Assembly (NCBI RefSeq): GCF_000382225.1 | Contig: NZ_KB907801.1 | Span: 186,001 to 250,000 of the forward strand | Source: Hymenobacter aerophilus DSM 13606 | Lineage (GTDB): Bacteria > Bacteroidota > Bacteroidia > Cytophagales > Hymenobacteraceae | DNA length: 64,000 nucleotides | Direction of reading: 5' to 3' | Shown: piece after piece, positions 36,601-43,590 of the stretch | Layout of the letters: the number at the start of each line of letters is the position of its first letter | Numbering within the stretch: position 1 is the first letter of the stretch | Translations under genes and position numbers: made by a program | Notes under the pieces: model-generated | Told to the model about the DNA's origin: nothing | The model's database searches: none | Seen by the model: the letters and a program-made list of their open reading frames with translations, nothing else

Positions 36601-37018
36601 GAAAAACGGTATTCTGCTGGTCGAATTCACCGACATGCTGCGCAGCCAGGGCATGCCCCTGCGCGAAGCCATCGTGCTGGCCGGCCGCACCCGTCTCAAC
36701 CCGGTTATCCTGACGGCCACGGCCGCCACGCTGGGCCTGATTCCGCTGGCCATCGGCCTGAACATCGACTTCTACGAGCTCTTCAACTCGGGCAGCCCCA
36801 ACTTCTTCATTGGTGGCGAGTCGGTTACATTCTGGGGCCCGCTGGCCTGGACCATCATTTTCGGTCTGGTATTCGCCACGCTCATTACGCTGATTGTGGT
36901 GCCGGTGATGTACCTGATGACCGAAAGCCTGAAGCTGCGCATCAAGGGCGAGCCCGAGGTGCCAGCCGATAAGGAGGAAGTGGACGCTGCCACGCCGCCT
37001 ATCCTGGCCAACGTATAA
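33605..37018 (+). CDS. RND-family efflux pump, inner membrane permease
   Basis: A proton-driven drug or metabolite exporter. The 1137-residue protein has an N-terminal helix (TIYIIALILTIMGIFAYVKL), a long periplasmic domain starting KFPDIVIPRIIVATIYPGTS, and membrane helices around residues 340-560 and 880-1110. The proton-relay aspartates are visible in GIVVDDAIVVIEN (about residues 400-412). The C-terminal helix region has GIIALAGIVVKNGILLVEF. It is the last gene of the TetR-TolC-adaptor-pump operon. Length is normal for the family; substrates are unknown. Confidence 0.92.
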   Translation: MQDIEKEFGPTSWSIDNKTTIYIIALILTIMGIFAYVKLGKEKFPDIVIPRIIVATIYPGTSPTDIENLVTRQIEKEIKSVNGVKKISSTSNQDYCIVDVEFTSGVDVQYAKQLIKDAVDKASSELPNDLPSPPTVQEVNLSELPIMNINLAGNLPISQLKKYADDFQDKIEALPEITRVDIIGALDQQVNVDVDLNRLRASRLSFSDISAAIGRENVTISGGTVDVGNQKRAVRVAGQYVRAADIANIQMKNLNGSAVRLGDIATVTDGFKDRESFARLDGKPAVTLNVVKRQGENLIDASDKIKQIIDESEKTLPGELTITVTGDTSNDTRVTLHDLINTIIIGFILVTLILMFFMGTTNALFVGLSVPLSMFLAFVLLPTFDFSLNMIVLFAFLLALGIVVDDAIVVIENTHRLLHEHPELTTPQAAKYAAGEVFIPVLAGTLTTVAPFVPLMFWPGIVGSFMFYLPVTLILTLMSSLIVAFIMNPVFAVSFMEREDHHLGEKPQWDRPLSIGIGVMVGIAILGFLLGSTFLGSLMLTLAVLVILNRFVFVHLIAGFQTKVLPRFQHGYARLVGWAISWPKSIMLSMVVLFVVSIFAVGARSPKVDFFPKGDPKFIYTYLKMPVGTRVTVTDSVARILEKRIYSVIGKDNHDVESVITNVAIGAADPGEASAAGTSQSNLAKVAVAFKEMSERTGPSTSKYMDEIREVVKGIPGTEISVDQESSGPPTGKPIAIEVAGDDYPTLIKLSKDVTRFIESKNIGGIEQLRSNLEDRNPEIAVDINRTRANREGISTAQIGMEVRTAIYGTEASKFKTPDDEYPIQVRYAEPYRSDIDAILNSPLTFRDATGQVRQVPLASVADVNYGTTYGGIKRKDVKRVITISSNVLGGFTGPDVVRQIETSLRSFPVPSGYTVKMGGAQEDQKETSDFLGIAAAGAIGLIFLILVMQFNSISKPIIILTEIVFSIIGVLLGLAITGMNISIVMTGVGIIALAGIVVKNGILLVEFTDMLRSQGMPLREAIVLAGRTRLNPVILTATAATLGLIPLAIGLNIDFYELFNSGSPNFFIGGESVTFWGPLAWTIIFGLVFATLITLIVVPVMYLMTESLKLRIKGEPEVPADKEEVDAATPPILANV

Positions 37019-37026
37019 TTTGAGTG

Positions 37027-37064
37027 AAGCTCCGGGAAGATTTTATTTTCCCGGAGCTTTTTTT
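37027..37064 (+). terminator. terminator of the efflux operon
   Basis: The stem aagctccggga pairs with tcccggagctt and is followed by a run of T (ttttttt). It lies 9 bp after the pump stop codon. Confidence 0.92.
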
Positions 37065-37175
37065 GACCCCTTGCAACCATTCGGCGCAACTCGGCACTCT
37101 TCCGCCCGAACGGGCGCACCAGACGCCGCCGCCGGCCCCGGTCCGCTTATTTTTCTCTCCCAGTTGGCTCGTCTT

Positions 37176-37451
37176 ATGTACGCCTCCACCTCCACAACCG
37201 CCCCCAAATCCATCCAGCAGCAGGTGCTGCGCATCATCAGCAAGCGTAAGGCCATCAAGGCCCGGCGCCTGCGCATCGGCAGCGACCTGAGCCGCGAGCT
37301 GGGCTTCGACACCGTGGATGTGGTCGACATCATCCTGGAGCTGGAGCGCAACTTCCACATCACCATCCCCGACGAAGTGCCCCTAACCACCATCGGCGAC
37401 TTCGTGAACTACGTGGCCACCCACACCAATACCGAAGCACAGGCGGCTTAA
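37176..37451 (+). CDS. acyl-carrier-protein-like protein without the pantetheine serine
   Basis: The 91-residue protein follows the ACP fold: a helix IQQQVLRIISKRKAI, then ELGFDTVDVVDIILELERNF and ITIPDEVPLTTIGDFVNYV. In ACPs the prosthetic group sits on the serine of the DSL motif; here the aligned triplet is D-T-V. Unless threonine is used, it cannot be loaded in the usual way. No fatty-acid or polyketide genes flank it. ATG at 37176 is chosen because the upstream frame runs through the pump terminator. Confidence 0.75.
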   Translation: MYASTSTTAPKSIQQQVLRIISKRKAIKARRLRIGSDLSRELGFDTVDVVDIILELERNFHITIPDEVPLTTIGDFVNYVATHTNTEAQAA

Positions 37452-37623
37452 TGTTAGCTGTTAGCTAAGAGCTTATAGCTATTAGCTTTCGTTCGGAATT
37501 ATAGAAAAGCCTCAACTAAAGAAGGCCCCGCACTCAACTGAGTACGGGGCCTTCTTCGTTATCCAGCTAACAGCTAACAGCTAACAGCTAACAGCTAACA
37601 GCTAACAGCTAACAGCTAACAGC
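37451..37623. repeat. AGCTAAC-word inverted repeat with (AGCTAAC)8
   Basis: The left side (37452-37489, ttagctgttagctaagagc) starts at the stop codon of the ACP-like gene. The right side is an exact run of eight agctaac heptamers (37565-37620). A terminator (37521-37556) lies between them. The right side ends next to the stop of the convergent DUF1232 gene. Confidence 0.9.
37521..37556. terminator. bidirectional terminator
   Basis: The stem gaaggccccg pairs with cggggccttc with A/T-rich flanks on both sides, between two convergent genes. Confidence 0.88.
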
Positions 37624-37624
37624 G

Positions 37625-38320
37625 CTAGCGCACGTTGCCGCCGAGGTTGCCGCCGGCGGGGCGGCCCTGAGTGGAGAGGTTGGGCTCGCGGCTGCTGTCG
37701 GTGGTGTGGGCGGCTACGTCGGCCTGGGTGGTCGTGGCCGAGGCGGTACCGGCGGCGTGGGGCGTCATGGGGGGCTTGTTGGCCTCCGAACCCATGTTGC
37801 CGGGCTTGGCCGAATCAGAACTGGTGCTTTCGGTGGCGCTGGTGCCGGCATCGGCGCTGGCCGAGGTCCGCGCTTTGGGTTTGGTGTCTTCTACCAGCGT
37901 AGGGCGGGTTTGCTCCCACTCGGCAAACTTCTGCAGCTCCTCCTGAATGGTGGTGCTGAACCAGGCCACCAACGCCACGTCATCCAGCAGGCCCAGCACC
38001 GGAATGAAGTCCGGAATCAGGTCGATGGGGCTCAGGAAATAGATGGTTACGGCCACGGCGGCCACTACCGTTGTGGTAGGCAGGCCGGTGTACTCGCCCG
38101 AAGCCGAAAGCTTGATGAGGCGAAACATCGTCTGCATGGTTTCCCAGGCCTCGTGGGCAATGGAGCCCATGTCTTTCTTGGAGCTGGCTTTCTCGTACGC
38201 GTCCGTCAGCAGCTGCTTCATGCGCGTAGGCTTTTTCACGTATTCTTCGGCTTTGCCGAGGAATTTCTTGAACAGGGCCGAAGAGGCTATATCCTGTCCT
38301 TTAGGGTCTTGCTTATCCAT
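37625..38320 (-). CDS. YkvA/DUF1232 family membrane protein
   Basis: The 231-residue protein carries the DUF1232 signature YFLSPIDLIPDFIPVLGLLD followed by DVALVAW, which forms a short membrane hairpin. The N-terminal 75 residues are helical and charged. The C-terminal 80 residues are Ser/Thr/Ala-rich and probably disordered. The function of the family is unknown. It lies between two repeats and is preceded by the NlpC/P60 gene on the same strand. Confidence 0.85.
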   Translation of the reverse strand: MDKQDPKGQDIASSALFKKFLGKAEEYVKKPTRMKQLLTDAYEKASSKKDMGSIAHEAWETMQTMFRLIKLSASGEYTGLPTTTVVAAVAVTIYFLSPIDLIPDFIPVLGLLDDVALVAWFSTTIQEELQKFAEWEQTRPTLVEDTKPKARTSASADAGTSATESTSSDSAKPGNMGSEANKPPMTPHAAGTASATTTQADVAAHTTDSSREPNLSTQGRPAGGNLGGNVR

Positions 38321-38460
38321 ACGGAGTTGAAAATAGAGAGGGAGAGTAGGGGCCCGAAGGCACTGATGTTGTGCTATACTCTATCGGCCCAAAATTGTTT
38401 TCCCGCTTTCCCGGTTCCGCGCCGCCACCCAAAACCAGCGCCACGAGCCCCAAACAACAA

Positions 38461-38484
38461 CGCCCCGTCGGTCAGGACGGGGCG
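38461..38484 (-). terminator. terminator after the NlpC/P60 gene
   Basis: The stem cgccccgtc pairs with gacggggcg. On the minus strand it is followed by gttgttgtttg, which is T-rich. Confidence 0.75.
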
Positions 38485-38517
38485 GAGCGGTAAGCAGGAA
38501 ATGAGGCCCGAAGGCGC

Positions 38518-39126
38518 CTAGCGGTCGACGCGGCCGGCGGCGTAGAAGTTGCGGCTGTAGTAGGCCTGCTTCAGCGAGCTGACCATTACGCCTCCGCTGG
38601 TGGCGGCGTGGGCAAACTTATTGTCTTTCAGGTAAATACCTACGTGGTAGATGGGCTGGCCGGGGCCGCGGCGGAAAAATACCAGGTCGCCGGTCTGCAT
38701 CTCGTCCTTATCGATGCGCTTTACGGTGCCGAACATGGAGCGCGAGCTGCGCTGCAGCGTCAGGCCGTACACCTCCTTGAACACGCGGGTAACGAAGCCC
38801 GAGCAGTCGGTGCCGCTTTTGCTGTTGCTGCCGTAGCGGTAGGGCGTGCCCAGCCACGAGGCCACCGTGGACAGCAGCGACTCGTTCTCGTTGTAATCAG
38901 TTTGGATGCCCAGGCGCTCGGCTACTTTGTCGTAGGCCACCGAGTCGGCGCTGGAGAGGGTGCGGGCGCCGTCACCTTCGAAGGCGGCCGGCATAAATCC
39001 GCTCAGCAGGGAGGCTTGTTGGGAAGAAGCAACCACAAGGTTGCCAGACGCGGCGGGGGCTTGCTCAAAGAAGAAAGAGAGGACCATCGAGGCCGCGGCG
39101 AGGCAATACAGGAGGCTGTTTTTCAT
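38518..39126 (-). CDS. secreted NlpC/P60 peptidoglycan hydrolase
   Basis: A cell-wall endopeptidase of clan C40. The 202-residue protein has a signal peptide (YCLAAASMVLSFFFEQAPAA) and the NlpC/P60 domain in the last 120 residues. Catalytic Cys lies in GTDCSGFVTR, the His in IYHVGIYL and the third polar residue near KFAHAATSGG. The region before the domain has no clear SH3 or LysM repeats. ATG at 39126 is used. It probably cleaves the stem peptide between D-Glu and diaminopimelate; that is the usual family reaction. Confidence 0.9.
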   Translation of the reverse strand: MKNSLLYCLAAASMVLSFFFEQAPAASGNLVVASSQQASLLSGFMPAAFEGDGARTLSSADSVAYDKVAERLGIQTDYNENESLLSTVASWLGTPYRYGSNSKSGTDCSGFVTRVFKEVYGLTLQRSSRSMFGTVKRIDKDEMQTGDLVFFRRGPGQPIYHVGIYLKDNKFAHAATSGGVMVSSLKQAYYSRNFYAAGRVDR

Positions 39127-39448
39127 TGTCCGTCGGAAGGGTGCTGGCAGTACCGGCCCCGAAGGCCGGCGTGCGTGGAAAGGTGTTCGTTACTCGATAG
39201 GCAACCGGAAATCCGGATGGCAAAAGCGGAAAAAAAGAAACTCGCCCGCGGCTTTTCCGAAAGGAGCAGACGAAGGCGTGGGGTAAAGCTAGGCCGAAGT
39301 AACCGGAATCACCAAGAAAAAATGCGGCTAAAACCGAATATTCATGGAATAGGTCAATGAATTTTGCAAATAGTCTTGCAACTGCCCCAACTTGCCCGAA
39401 TAATATTACGTACATCCCGCCCTTTACTCTCGCCCTAACTGCTGATTT

Positions 39449-39811
39449 ATGGAAGTGGCCCGCATTGTGGAAAACTCACCTTTCGCCCGGCTGGCCCGCC
39501 TCAAGCTGGCGGCCCCCAGCGTGGCCATGGTGCTGGGCCGCAGCATTCATCTGAGCGGCGTCACGCGCGAGCAGTTTCTGCGCGACCCGTTCTGGGTGGC
39601 GCACGAGATGGAGCACATCCGGCAGTTTGAGCAGCACGGCCGGCTGGGGTTTCTGGTGCGCTACCTCTGGGGCTGGGCCCGCCACGGCTACTACCAGATT
39701 CCGTTTGAGGTGGAAGCCCGCGCCGCCGCCGAGCGCGACGCCCACCACTACGCCCAGGGCCGCCCGCTGCCCACCGCCGCCGAGCGCCACCCCAGCCCGA
39801 AGGTGAAATAG
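39449..39811 (+). CDS. small DUF4157-like protein with HEMEH motif
   Basis: The 120-residue protein has a zinc-protease-like helix, FWVAHEMEHIRQFEQHG, followed by FLVRYLWGWARHGYYQIPFE and EARAAAERDAHHYA. The HExxH and downstream E fit DUF4157-like metallopeptidases, but it is short and has no signal peptide, so activity is uncertain. A caacttgc box at 39388-39395 lies 53 bp upstream. The stop codon lies inside a repeat arm. Confidence 0.65.
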   Translation: MEVARIVENSPFARLARLKLAAPSVAMVLGRSIHLSGVTREQFLRDPFWVAHEMEHIRQFEQHGRLGFLVRYLWGWARHGYYQIPFEVEARAAAERDAHHYAQGRPLPTAAERHPSPKVK

Positions 39812-39919
39812 TGAGGTGGTGAAATGGTGAGTGATGTTTTGGGGCCCTACCGGCGCAAGTGGCGCAATCAGGCCGCTAAAACATCAAACTCACCATTTCA
39901 CCATCTCACTATTTCACCT
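39803..39919. repeat. inverted repeat of the GGTGAAATGGTGAG family (copy 2)
   Basis: The left arm (39803-39841, ggtggtgaaatggtgagtg) overlaps the upstream stop codon. The right arm (39878-39919, caaactcaccatttcaccat) ends at the stop of the convergent SDR gene. The spacer is about 36 bp. Confidence 0.88.
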
Positions 39920-40677
39920 TAAAGTGCTGCGAGGCGGCCGCCGTCGACGACCAGGGTGGTGCCGTTGATGAAGCTGGCTTCGGGGGAGGCCAGAAAGCAG
40001 ATGGCGGCGGCCAGCTCCTCGGGGGTGCCCACCTGACCCGTAATTTTCTCCTTGCCGCTTTTCACATTGGGGTTGCTCCAGAGCATGGGCGTGTCCACGG
40101 CGCCGGGCGCCACGGCGTTGATGCGGGCGTGGGTGTGCGGAATTTCCTGACTTACGCCGCGCACGAAGGCATCGAGGGCGCCCTTGCTGGCGGCGTAGGG
40201 AACCACGTTGGGCGTAGTCTGGAAGGCGTGCACCGAGCTGACGGCCACGATGGCGCCGCCTTTCATGTGTGGCAGGCAAAGCTGGGTGAGCCGGAACAGC
40301 GCCCGCAGGTTGACGTTCATCAGCTGGTCCCAGTCGTTGGGGGCGAGTTCGAGAATGGGGTCGAAAGTCATCATGGCGGCGTTGTTGATGAGCACATCAA
40401 TGCGGCCCCACTGCTTGAGCGTGCGGTCTACGGCCCGCTTCAGGTCGGCGTCTTTGCCCACGTCGCAGCGGATAAACAGCGCCTCGCCCCCGGCCTTCTC
40501 CACCAGCTCCACCGACTCCTTGCCCTCGTCGGCGGTGCGGCCGATGATGACCAAGCGGCCCCCCTCGCGGCCCAGGCGCACGGCCGTGGCCCGGCCGATG
40601 CCCGAGGTGGAACCGGTAACGAAGCATACTTTATCCTGAAAGCGGCGGGCCGATTCGGCAGCGGGGGTGGCGGGCAT
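39919..40677 (-). CDS. short-chain dehydrogenase/reductase (SDR)
   Basis: The 252-residue NAD(P)-dependent oxidoreductase has the cofactor motif VTGSTSGIGRA, DVLINNAAMM, the catalytic set VSSVHAFQTTPNVVPYAASK (Ser, Tyr, Lys) and the C-terminal INGTTLVVDGGR. It belongs to the classical SDR group; the substrate is not predictable. ATG at 40677 (MPATPAAES) is chosen; upstream residues are not conserved-looking. It is divergent from the next gene. Confidence 0.9.
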   Translation of the reverse strand: MPATPAAESARRFQDKVCFVTGSTSGIGRATAVRLGREGGRLVIIGRTADEGKESVELVEKAGGEALFIRCDVGKDADLKRAVDRTLKQWGRIDVLINNAAMMTFDPILELAPNDWDQLMNVNLRALFRLTQLCLPHMKGGAIVAVSSVHAFQTTPNVVPYAASKGALDAFVRGVSQEIPHTHARINAVAPGAVDTPMLWSNPNVKSGKEKITGQVGTPEELAAAICFLASPEASFINGTTLVVDGGRLAAL

Positions 40678-40798
40678 AAACAGCGGAGGCAGAAAGTAGA
40701 GGGCAGAAAGGAAAGGCAACCGTAGTAGCCCAACGGCGCCACCGCCCGGATGTTTGGGGCCGGCCAACTTATCGGCGGGCCGGCGCCGGGGCCCAAGG

Positions 40799-40806
40799 CA
40801 ACTTTG
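40799..40806 (+). promoter_or_regulatory. putative -7 box CAACTTTG
   Basis: This differs by one base from TAnnTTTG and lies 78 bp before the ATG at 40885. The -33 region is weak. Confidence 0.4.
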
Positions 40807-40884
40807 CGGGTCTGTTTCACGAATAAAAGCAGACCGGCCCGGAAGCACCCGCCGGTTTCCTTTTCAACATTAATTCGTATTCCT

Positions 40885-41415
40885 ATGAGCACGCAAAAAA
40901 CCAACCAGCCCGGCGACAGCGCCGCTAAGCACGTTTCGTTTACGCCCGCCCAGCACGAGGACGGCGGCAGCGCCTCGCTGCCCACCGGCCAGGCCGCCGG
41001 CGACAACACCGACCGCAGCCAGCAGCCCCAGGGCGCCCAGGGCAGCTCGAACTCCTCGGGCCGACAGCAGCAAAACCAATCCGGCCAGCAAAGCGGCAGC
41101 GAAGAGGGCCTCGAAGCCAAAGCCAAAGCCTGGTTCAGCCAGCAGCAGTGGCTGCAGAACGTGGATGTAAACCAGCTCTCCAAGCAGGCCAAAGACCTGG
41201 GCTCGAAAGCCGTGGAGCAAGTGAACCGCCTCACACCCACCCAAAAAGTAGTGGGCGGCGCACTGCTGGTAAGCGGCCTGAGCTGGCTGGCGCTACGCTC
41301 CAAGAGCAGCAAGGGTGAAACCTACCGCGGCAGCAGCGCATACGACGGCAACGATGAGGACACCTGGAACCGCAGTGAAGAGTCGGTGTACCGCGGCCGC
41401 ACCACCAAGGACTAG
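40885..41415 (+). CDS. hypothetical protein with one membrane helix
   Basis: The 176-residue protein has a low-complexity Gln/Ser/Gly-rich N-terminal half (GRQQQNQSGQQSGSEEG), a helical stretch (AKAWFSQQQWLQNVDVNQLS), one hydrophobic segment (VVGGALLVSGLSWLALRS) and an acidic, Ser/Tyr-rich tail (AYDGNDEDTWNRSEES). I do not recognise the family. A stress-related envelope role is a guess from composition only. ATG at 40885. A strong bidirectional terminator follows. Confidence 0.6.
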   Translation: MSTQKTNQPGDSAAKHVSFTPAQHEDGGSASLPTGQAAGDNTDRSQQPQGAQGSSNSSGRQQQNQSGQQSGSEEGLEAKAKAWFSQQQWLQNVDVNQLSKQAKDLGSKAVEQVNRLTPTQKVVGGALLVSGLSWLALRSKSSKGETYRGSSAYDGNDEDTWNRSEESVYRGRTTKD

Positions 41416-41465
41416 TTTGCGGGCCGCCGCCGGCTAAGCTGCGCGGCCAGCCCCAAAAGACCCAA

Positions 41466-41517
41466 GCCCGGCTCCGTTGAAGCACCCGTACCGCGGTTGG
41501 CTTTAACGGAGCCGGGC
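41466..41517. terminator. bidirectional terminator
   Basis: The stem gcccggctccgtt pairs with aacggagccgggc around a 26-nt loop. It lies between convergent genes. Confidence 0.85.
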
Positions 41518-41554
41518 ATCTTGTTTCCGGAGCCCGGGCGGCCGATAGGGGTGG

Positions 41555-42916
41555 TTACGGCTCGGGCTGCTCCAGCAGGCGCACGCGGTGGCGGCCGCCG
41601 CTGCGCAGCTCCAGCCACTGGCGCAGCCGCTGGGCCTCGGGCGCGGGCAGCGGCTGGCGGCTGCGCACGGCCACTACCAGCAGCGTATCGGCGCGCAGCG
41701 AATCGGTGGCAGGCTGCACTACGGTGTTCACGCCCAGCTGCCGCACCAGCGGGTGCTCGATGCGCACTTCGCGCAGCAGCAGCGAGTCGGTGGGCAGGCC
41801 CGTGGCCACGGTGGTGGCGGCCACAATCTGCTGCAGCCGCCGGGTAAGCCGGTCGTCGTAGCTGGCAAAGGCCCGCTCGCCCAGGTCGCGTACATCTTCG
41901 AGCAGGCTGGTGCGCAGCGAGTGGGCGTCGGTCGAGTCGAGCGAGCCCAGGCCCTGGCGCACAATCAGGCGGGCTTTGGGCAGGCTGTAGGTGGGCAGGC
42001 GGTCGTGCAACGCGCGCAACTGCTGCGGCGAGAGTTGCTGGCCGGCCAGCAGCACGTTAATGGTGCGGGTTTCGGGGTCGAGCCGCCGCGTGACCACGTA
42101 GGAGTTGGCCAGGTTGAACTGCTCCTCGACAAAGCGCCGGGCATTGTGGCTGAACACCGTGCGCTGCACAATACCGGCCGCCAGATACACGCTCGGTACG
42201 GCCGTCAGCAGGGCCACGCCCCACACCGCCAGCTGCACGCGGCGGGCGCGGGCGCTGTCGGTGAACGTGGCCCGCGGAATGGGCAGCACCCGCACCACCA
42301 GCAGCGTGGAAAGCACAATGAACACGCAGTTGATGGAGTACAGATACAGCGCCCCGAACATATAGCCCCACTCGCCCAGCGCCAGCCCGTAGCCGGCCGT
42401 GCACAGCGGCGGCATCAGGGCAGTGGCAATGGCTACGCCGGGCAGCACGTTGCTTTTTTCGCGCCGGGTGAGGGCCACGGCCCCGGCGGCGCCGCCGAAC
42501 AGGGCAATTAGCACGTCCCAGGTGGTGGGCACGGTGCGGCCCAGCAGCTCGGTGCCGGCCTCGGTGAGAGGCGTCAGCCGGAAGTAGGCCGCCGACACCA
42601 GCAGGCTGATAACGCTGGCCAGCAGCAGGTTGGAAAGGCCGCGCTTTATGATTTCGACCCGCACTGTGGCCGCCCCAAACCCGATGCCCACAATGGGGCC
42701 CATGAGCGGCGAAATCAGCATGGCCCCGATGACCACGGCCGTCGAATTCACATTCAGGCCCACCGAAGCCACCAGAATGGCGAACATGAGCACCCACAGG
42801 TTGGTGCCTTTGAACAGGAGTGCCTCTTCCACGTCCTGCACAATGTCGGCGGGCGTGCCCATGTCCTGGGTCAGGTCGAAGCGGCGGCGCAGCCAGCGGA
42901 GCAGCACAAAATTCAT
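41555..42916 (-). CDS. DUF389 family membrane protein
   Basis: The 453-residue protein has about six membrane segments in the first 250 residues, including LWVLMFAILVASVGLNVNST, GAMLISPLMGPIVGIGFGAA and ALMPPLCTAGYGLALGEWGY. These conserved Gly/Pro-rich motifs are those of DUF389. The C-terminal 200 residues are soluble, with two similar alpha/beta segments. The function of the family is unknown. The gene stands alone. Confidence 0.88.
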   Translation of the reverse strand: MNFVLLRWLRRRFDLTQDMGTPADIVQDVEEALLFKGTNLWVLMFAILVASVGLNVNSTAVVIGAMLISPLMGPIVGIGFGAATVRVEIIKRGLSNLLLASVISLLVSAAYFRLTPLTEAGTELLGRTVPTTWDVLIALFGGAAGAVALTRREKSNVLPGVAIATALMPPLCTAGYGLALGEWGYMFGALYLYSINCVFIVLSTLLVVRVLPIPRATFTDSARARRVQLAVWGVALLTAVPSVYLAAGIVQRTVFSHNARRFVEEQFNLANSYVVTRRLDPETRTINVLLAGQQLSPQQLRALHDRLPTYSLPKARLIVRQGLGSLDSTDAHSLRTSLLEDVRDLGERAFASYDDRLTRRLQQIVAATTVATGLPTDSLLLREVRIEHPLVRQLGVNTVVQPATDSLRADTLLVVAVRSRQPLPAPEAQRLRQWLELRSGGRHRVRLLEQPEP

Positions 42917-43025
42917 AGCGCGAGGCAGGAAGATGAAACGGCGGCGCGGCGGCTAGCCAAGCGCGGCCGTAAAGATGCACCGGCGCCGCGCAGCAACCAC
43001 TGGCCCGGCCGGGCGCCCGGCCGCC

Positions 43026-43337
43026 TCAGCCCACCGGCTCGTCGTCGCGAAACAGTTTCATATCGGCCCAGAAAGTGCCAAACGGCACAATGGAAGCCAG
43101 GAAAGCCAGCGCCGTTTTGCGCCACGACCAGCTGAACTGTACCGCCGCCCCGATAACGAGCAGACAATAGAGCACGAACAAGGCGCCGTGGGCCATACCC
43201 ACCGCCCGCACCGCCGACGGCTGGCCGAAAAAGTACTTCAGCGGCATGGCAATGCCCAGCAGTACCAGAAAGGAGAGGCCCTCCAGAAAGCCAATCAGCC
43301 GCAAACGGCCCAACGGGGAAGCAAAAAGCTGTTTCAT
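43026..43337 (-). CDS. DUF3817 family membrane protein
   Basis: The 103-residue protein has three hydrophobic segments and the family motif LIGFLEGLSFLVLLGIAMPL with K-YFFGQPSAVR after it, then MAHGALFVLYCLLVIGAAVQ. A polar C-terminus (GTFWADMKLFRDDEP) follows. The function is unknown. ATG at 43337 (MKQLF) is chosen by family length. Confidence 0.85.
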   Translation of the reverse strand: MKQLFASPLGRLRLIGFLEGLSFLVLLGIAMPLKYFFGQPSAVRAVGMAHGALFVLYCLLVIGAAVQFSWSWRKTALAFLASIVPFGTFWADMKLFRDDEPVG

Positions 43338-43506
43338 AGACACCAAGCAACGGCCACCGCAAATGCGCCGCCGGACCACAAAGGTAGGCCCGCGCCCCCA
43401 ACCTTACCGCCCCGGCCGGCTGCCATCGGCGGTAGGGCAAACCGGAGCAGCGAAAAGCCCGCCCGGCCTTCACGCCGCTTCCTGCGTCGAATCCAGCACT
43501 GAAAAA

Positions 43507-43536
43507 GGAAAGGCCCGCCAATCGGCGGGCCTTTCC
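43507..43536 (-). terminator. terminator after the secreted metalloprotease
   Basis: The perfect stem ggaaaggcccgcc pairs with ggcgggcctttcc around aatc. On the minus strand it is followed by ttttt. Confidence 0.93.
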
Positions 43537-43590
43537 GGCGCGGCTTGCCAGCCGGAACAGTGGCCGGCAAGCCGCGGGTTGATGATTCGG

